In this document: in pieces, positions 60,090 through 64,000 of the stretch | Layout of the letters: every line of letters starts with the position of its first letter | How positions within the stretch are numbered: the first letter of the stretch is position 1 | Origin: Streptococcus oralis subsp. dentisani | GTDB lineage: Bacteria > Bacillota > Bacilli > Lactobacillales > Streptococcaceae | Direction of reading: 5' to 3' | DNA: 64,000 nt | Assembly: GCF_007475365.1 (NCBI RefSeq) | Contig: NZ_CP034442.1 | Span: 1,364,001-1,428,000 of the forward strand | Translations under genes and position numbers: made by a program | Notes under the pieces: model-generated | What the model saw: the letters and a program-made list of their open reading frames with translations, nothing else | Told to the model about the DNA's origin: nothing | The model's database searches: none

Positions 60090-60921
60090 TTAGCGACTCC
60101 TTAAACTCCTCTATCTTGATTGGCAGTTTTTTAAAAGCTATACCTCTATCTGCCAAACGTTTGCAAAAGGCTGTGATTTTAGGCACACCTAACTGCACAT
60201 TTTCCATAAAGGCTACATCTTGGAAAACTTCGCTCGGTTTACCACTTTTGACTAAGCTCCCCTTTTCCATAACGTAGACCTGATCAGCATACTCAGCTAC
60301 ATCATCCATCAAATGCGTTACCAGAACGATTGTCATTCCAGAAAGGTGGAGTTTTTTAAACAAGGACATCAATTCTTTTCTGCCCAAAGGATCTAGTCCA
60401 GCTGTCGGCTCATCCAAAACTAAGACAGTTGGCTCCATCGCTAGCATACCTGCTATAGCCACACGTCTCATCTGGCCACCCGAAAGTTCAAAAGGACTGC
60501 GCTCAAAAAGTGACTCATCAATGCCTACCAAGGCTAACTTTTCACGCGCAATTTTCTTGGCCTCTTCCTCAGAAACTCCAAAATTTTGCGGTCCAAATGC
60601 AACATCTTTCAAAACAGTCTCTTCAAAAATCTGATTTTCAGCAAATTGAAACACTAGACCGACTTGCTTTCGAATCTGGCGAATTTCTTTATTGGTTGAT
60701 ATAGGAGTAATGACAGTATCGAAAATTCGAACAGAACCCTTACTTGGTACCAATAGGCCATTTAAAAGCTGTAAAATCGTTGACTTCCCACTACCTGTGT
60801 GCCCTACTAAAGCTGTATAGGAATTATCATCAATCGTCAAAGAAACATCAGTCAAGGCTGATGAAGATAGGGGTGTCCCCTCTTGATAGGTAAAGCTCAC
60901 ATTTTCTAGAGTAATTCCCAT
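60082..60921 (-). CDS. ecfA2: ECF transporter ATPase 2
   Basis: A 279-residue ATPase with Walker [10 protein letters not shown] (about 38-46), signature [13 protein letters not shown] and Walker [16 protein letters not shown]. The C-terminal extension (about 230-279) is usual for EcfA. It overlaps ecfA1 by 16 bases. Confidence 0.94.
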   Translation of the reverse strand: MGITLENVSFTYQEGTPLSSSALTDVSLTIDDNSYTALVGHTGSGKSTILQLLNGLLVPSKGSVRIFDTVITPISTNKEIRQIRKQVGLVFQFAENQIFEETVLKDVAFGPQNFGVSEEEAKKIAREKLALVGIDESLFERSPFELSGGQMRRVAIAGMLAMEPTVLVLDEPTAGLDPLGRKELMSLFKKLHLSGMTIVLVTHLMDDVAEYADQVYVMEKGSLVKSGKPSEVFQDVAFMENVQLGVPKITAFCKRLADRGIAFKKLPIKIEEFKESLNG

Positions 60922-61733
60922 AACTTGTCCTCTAGCTCTCCTTCTGTCAAATATCCATCCGGCAACTGATAACCAGTCTCTCTCAAAGATTCTCTCAATT
61001 GATTAGTAAAAGGCTCATCTAACCCTATCTGGTCAAGGTCATCCCGAGAAAAAAGTTCTCTTGGACTGCTGGTTGACTCCACTTGGCCTTTTTTCATGAC
61101 CAAGACACGATCACTCATCGCAACTTCTTCTAAGTCGTGCGTAATGGAGATGACTGTCATCTGGTAGTCTTTTCGAATCTCTTGAACAGTCTGAGTCAGT
61201 TCTCTGCGCCCCTCGGGATCCAACATACTTGTAGCCTCGTCCAGAATCAAAATAGCTGGTCTCAAGGCAACAACTCCTGCAATAGCCACACGTTGTTTTT
61301 GTCCACCAGATAAGCGAGCTGGTTCTCTCTTGTTAAAGTCCAGCATACCCACTAACTCCAAAGATTCAGCCACTCTCTTCTTCATTTCTTCACGAGGAAG
61401 TCCCTGGTTTTCTAGGCCAAAAGCAACATCATCTTCAACAGTTGCCCCCACAAATTGATTATCTGGATTTTGAAAAACCATACCAATTTGTCGACGCAAG
61501 TCCCAAACATTCTCAGAAGACAGCAGTTGGTCATCTATCCAGATTTCTCCAGACTCTGCTTCAAGCAAACCATCAATCAAACGAATAGTTGTTGACTTTC
61601 CACTCCCATTATGACCTACAATTGAGAGCCACTCCCCACGTTTCACGTGAAACGAGACATTATTAACATCATAATGATCTTGATCTTCCTTATAACGAAA
61701 AGACAGATTTTTTACTTCAATAATCGATTTCAT
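60906..61733 (-). CDS. ecfA1: ECF transporter ATPase 1
   Basis: A 275-residue ATPase with Walker [10 protein letters not shown] (about 39-47), Q-loop [10 protein letters not shown], signature [13 protein letters not shown] and Walker [16 protein letters not shown]. It forms the heterodimer with EcfA2. Its ATG overlaps the pgsA stop by four bases, so pgsA, ecfA1, ecfA2 and ecfT are one transcript. Confidence 0.94.
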   Translation of the reverse strand: MKSIIEVKNLSFRYKEDQDHYDVNNVSFHVKRGEWLSIVGHNGSGKSTTIRLIDGLLEAESGEIWIDDQLLSSENVWDLRRQIGMVFQNPDNQFVGATVEDDVAFGLENQGLPREEMKKRVAESLELVGMLDFNKREPARLSGGQKQRVAIAGVVALRPAILILDEATSMLDPEGRRELTQTVQEIRKDYQMTVISITHDLEEVAMSDRVLVMKKGQVESTSSPRELFSRDDLDQIGLDEPFTNQLRESLRETGYQLPDGYLTEGELEDKLWELL

Positions 61734-62275
61734 TTCGAACCAAATGTTCCTTTGAATACATGAGCGCTACCCTTAAAATAATCATAACCAGAGTAGATAG
61801 TGAAAAACAAAGCTGTATAAAGCAGCAGTTGCCCAATTAAATTCCAATGTAAGAGCAAAAAGATAATCGCAAACATTTGACTGAAGGTCTTGATTTTCCC
61901 AGGCATTGCTGCCGCCAGAACCGTTCCACCCGTCTCAACGAGCAACAGACGTAGGCCTGTCACAGCGAGTTCACGACAGATGATAATAGCAACAACCCAA
62001 GCTGGAGCCATACCTAACTCAATCAACATGATGAAAGCTGACATAACCAGCAACTTATCCGCCATTGGATCTGCAAACTTTCCAAAGTTGCTAACCACAT
62101 TCCATTTACGAGCAAGGTAGCCATCAAGATAATCTGTTACACTAGCAACTGCAAAGATAATCGCTGCCAGCAGGTGACTGCCTTGTGAATGGCCCAAAGT
62201 CAAAATAAGAATAAAGAGAGGTATAAAGAGAATTCTACCAATTGTTAATACATTAGGGATTTGTTCTTTTTTCAT
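61730..62275 (-). CDS. pgsA: CDP-diacylglycerol--glycerol-3-phosphate phosphatidyltransferase
   Basis: A 181-residue membrane enzyme making phosphatidylglycerol phosphate. The CDP-alcohol transferase motif is clear: VTDYLDGYLAR, eight residues, then GKFADPMADKL (DxxDGxxAR...GxxxDxxxD). About five hydrophobic segments are visible. It follows the RodZ-like gene by about 10 bases. Confidence 0.96.
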   Translation of the reverse strand: MKKEQIPNVLTIGRILFIPLFILILTLGHSQGSHLLAAIIFAVASVTDYLDGYLARKWNVVSNFGKFADPMADKLLVMSAFIMLIELGMAPAWVVAIIICRELAVTGLRLLLVETGGTVLAAAMPGKIKTFSQMFAIIFLLLHWNLIGQLLLYTALFFTIYSGYDYFKGSAHVFKGTFGSK

Positions 62276-62285
62276 TGGTTTTTCC

Positions 62286-63110
62286 TTAATCTGTAGTGAA
62301 TGTAAGTGTCACAGTTCCAGTCTGAGTTGTCAGCTTCGAGGTATCGATTGTTTGATTATCCACAGTTAAAGTAACTCCCTTCACTACACCCAAAGTAATC
62401 GTCACAGGTTCTTTCGTCGAAACTGTTGTTTTTGCGTTTTTATTGTCTGACGACAGGGTCACACCACCTTCAAGTTCACTTCCTGAGACACTAACCCAGC
62501 TAGTTGCATCCGAAACTGCCAGTTGAACAGTAGCTGTATCCTTATTCGTTTTATAACGAGCTTCAATGCGGTTTCCTTCACCCGAAACTGTAATAGTTGA
62601 TGCTGAAGAAGAAGATGAGCTAGACGTCTGACTGCTAGAAGATGAACTAGAAGAGGTTGTGGAACTAGTTGAGCTAACAACACTATAATTAGGCGAAGAA
62701 GGACGCGTTGGTTGAGTCTGGATATAATTCCAAACATAATAAGTCACAAAAATTAAAATCGACAAAGCAAATAGAACGAAATAAAACAAGGGGAGATAAG
62801 ACGTTTTTTTCTTATTTGATCGTCTGCGACCAGACAAGTCTTCTTCATCAACATCTACCTCTTCGTAGGTAATCATGCTTCCCGAATCATAGGCATCCAA
62901 AATGATTCGCTCGTCCAATTCAACCGCCCAGGCATATTTTCTTAAAAAAGAACGAGCATAAAATGAACTAGGAAGTTGATCAAAATCATCAGCCTCCATA
63001 GCTTCTAATAAATTCATCTGAATATCCGTTTTTGCCTGCAGTTCTTCTATACTCAATCCCTGATTAATTCTGGCTAGACGCAGAACCTCACCAATTGTTT
63101 TTTTTCTCAT
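62286..63110 (-). CDS. RodZ-like helix-turn-helix membrane protein
   Basis: A 274-residue protein with an N-terminal cytoplasmic HTH (about 5-70, IGEVLRLARINQGLSIEELQAK), a basic stretch RRRSNKKK, one membrane helix (about 105-125) and, outside, a Ser-rich linker (about 140-170) and a C-terminal beta domain (DUF4115 type). This is the RodZ layout, linked to cell elongation. The ATG at 63110 is chosen: AAGGA lies 9 bases upstream and directly abuts the earlier ATG at 63119. Confidence 0.88.
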   Translation of the reverse strand: MRKKTIGEVLRLARINQGLSIEELQAKTDIQMNLLEAMEADDFDQLPSSFYARSFLRKYAWAVELDERIILDAYDSGSMITYEEVDVDEEDLSGRRRSNKKKTSYLPLFYFVLFALSILIFVTYYVWNYIQTQPTRPSSPNYSVVSSTSSTTSSSSSSSSQTSSSSSSSASTITVSGEGNRIEARYKTNKDTATVQLAVSDATSWVSVSGSELEGGVTLSSDNKNAKTTVSTKEPVTITLGVVKGVTLTVDNQTIDTSKLTTQTGTVTLTFTTD

Positions 63111-63146
63111 ACTTAGCATTCCTTCTTTCTAGGGTTACTTAATCTT

Positions 63147-64000
63147 TTAAGCTGGAAAGATTGTAAAATCAACTAGATTACCACCATCTATCAAACGATG
63201 ACCTGCTTCAAGAACATCGTCTAAAGTAATTTCTTGTAAAATTTTTGGTAAATCAAAAATAGTTTCTCCTCTGTCGACTGGTTCATACTGTGTCGCAATA
63301 AACTCCAAGGAGTTCATACTACTAAAAAATTCCCCAAACATCTCACTCTTAACAAGATCGAGATGTTCCTCTGTAAGATCTGAATCTTTCGTAAAGTTGA
63401 GAATAGCCTTTCGAAATTGATGAGACAACGAAACAGGTTCTTTCGTTTCCATCGTCAACATCACAAAATGAAAGCGACTGTTGACTTCAACCTCAAGTGA
63501 CAATGACGCATCTAACTTCCCATTCTCATATAACTTTTGAAATCGCTCAGAAGTCCAACCAAACATCATCGTAAACAATAATTTTAGCAAAATATTATAA
63601 CGGTAGCAATCTTCTGCTGCCACCTCACCTGCTCCCCTAATTCCAACAGCAATTTTTGGTGAAGAGACTTCCATCCGAAGGTTATCTGTTTCTTTGACAG
63701 CTTGTAAAGTAAGCTTCTCCTTCCTTACTACCATTTCTTCCAAGTTTCTAAGTTTCTTTTGCGAAAAATAGTTCTCAACTGTATCTACATCAAAATTCCC
63801 AACTAAAAACAAAGACATATTTACAGGTTTGTAAAAGGCTGTAAAGTTATTTTTTAAGTCATTTAGCTGGATATTGTTAATTGACTTTTCACTTCCAACA
63901 ATATCTGCTGCCAGAGGAGTATTGGGATAAAGATTTGCTAATGTTGCAAAAAACAGACGCGAATCTGGATCATCTTGGTACATCTCACGTTCCTGTTGGA
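63147..64000 (-). CDS. M16-family peptidase, C-terminal part (runs off the window)
   Basis: The last 284 residues of a pitrilysin-type (M16) protein. It continues to the window edge (QEREMYQDDPDSRLFFATL), so the ATG at 63983 is internal. It has the FYKPVNMSLFLVGNF stretch that follows the zinc-site domain and a C-terminal M16C-like domain; the HxxEH zinc motif must lie outside the window. In streptococci two such genes (YmfF/YmfH-like) precede the rodZ-like gene; this is the one closest to it. Substrate unknown. Confidence 0.85.
   Translation of the reverse strand, partial: QQEREMYQDDPDSRLFFATLANLYPNTPLAADIVGSEKSINNIQLNDLKNNFTAFYKPVNMSLFLVGNFDVDTVENYFSQKKLRNLEEMVVRKEKLTLQAVKETDNLRMEVSSPKIAVGIRGAGEVAAEDCYRYNILLKLLFTMMFGWTSERFQKLYENGKLDASLSLEVEVNSRFHFVMLTMETKEPVSLSHQFRKAILNFTKDSDLTEEHLDLVKSEMFGEFFSSMNSLEFIATQYEPVDRGETIFDLPKILQEITLDDVLEAGHRLIDGGNLVDFTIFPA

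Noticed and set aside
62600..62720. Ser-rich DNA repeat as a tandem-repeat or phase-variable tract in the rodZ-like gene
   Set aside because: The run of Ser codons is mixed and not a perfect DNA repeat; it reads as an ordinary protein linker.

Overview
The window looks like a chromosomal segment of a Mitis-group Streptococcus (S. mitis, S. oralis or S. pneumoniae type). It is AT-rich, uses strong AAGGAG ribosome sites and extended -10 promoters (TGnTATAAT), and carries a pneumococcal-type BOX repeat, a choline-binding murein hydrolase (CbpD), ComX-type competence boxes and the gene order adcRCBA, dltXABCD, glpK-glpO-glpF, ctsR-clpC, gdpP-rplI-dnaC, comFA-comFC-hpf, cysK, tsf-rpsB-pcsB-mreDC. 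From memory of S. pneumoniae genomes this block lies just before oriC, which fits the strong minus-strand bias. polA, a thiolase gene and an NAD-salvage operon sit at places where I do not recall them in S. pneumoniae TIGR4, and cbpA with its two-component genes is absent between dusB and clpC. A commensal Mitis-group strain is therefore more likely than a typical pneumococcus.

Layout. Positions 1-6183 hold host-glycan degradation: GH38 and GH125 alpha-mannosidases, a GH92 alpha-mannosidase and a GH29 fucosidase, all without signal peptides. 6184-6923 is non-coding and carries two inverted pairs of DnaA-box sequences followed by a CcpA-type arc promoter. 6924-13429 is the arginine deiminase operon (arcA, arcB, arcC, arcD, M20 peptidase). 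13487-16945 is the zinc uptake operon adcRCBA with an AdcR operator. 17086-21542 is the dlt operon for D-alanylation of teichoic acids. 21774-26077 is glycerol catabolism (glpK, a BOX element, glpO, glpF), preceded by an Mga-like regulator. 27826-29665 is hslO-dusB.

29732-33364 holds a lipoprotein gene under a possible WalR site and an NAD-salvage operon (nadR, pnuC, and an NrtR-like Nudix regulator). 33511-36403 is ctsR-clpC with a CtsR operator. 36572-37522 is a small AT-rich islet: two related two-helix membrane proteins and a tiny HTH protein, none recognised. 37535-40500 is a TPP-riboswitch-controlled thiamine/precursor ABC transporter. Then follow polA, cbpD, veg, dnaC (replicative helicase), rplI, gdpP, a thiolase gene, hpf, the late-competence comFA-comFC operon, a YigZ-family gene, cysK, tsf-rpsB, pcsB, mreD-mreC, the ECF transporter energising module, pgsA, a RodZ-like gene and the end of an M16 peptidase gene.

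Together these genes cover nutrient scavenging at a host surface (glycans, arginine, zinc, glycerol, thiamine, NAD precursors), envelope construction (dlt, pcsB, mreCD, rodZ, pgsA), competence and fratricide, and stress/translation control. No tRNA, rRNA, CRISPR array, intact insertion sequence or prophage was seen. The least explained parts are the islet at 36.6-37.5 kb, the paired DnaA boxes at 6.2-6.4 kb, and three genes whose -10 elements lie so close to the start codon that their mRNAs should be leaderless.
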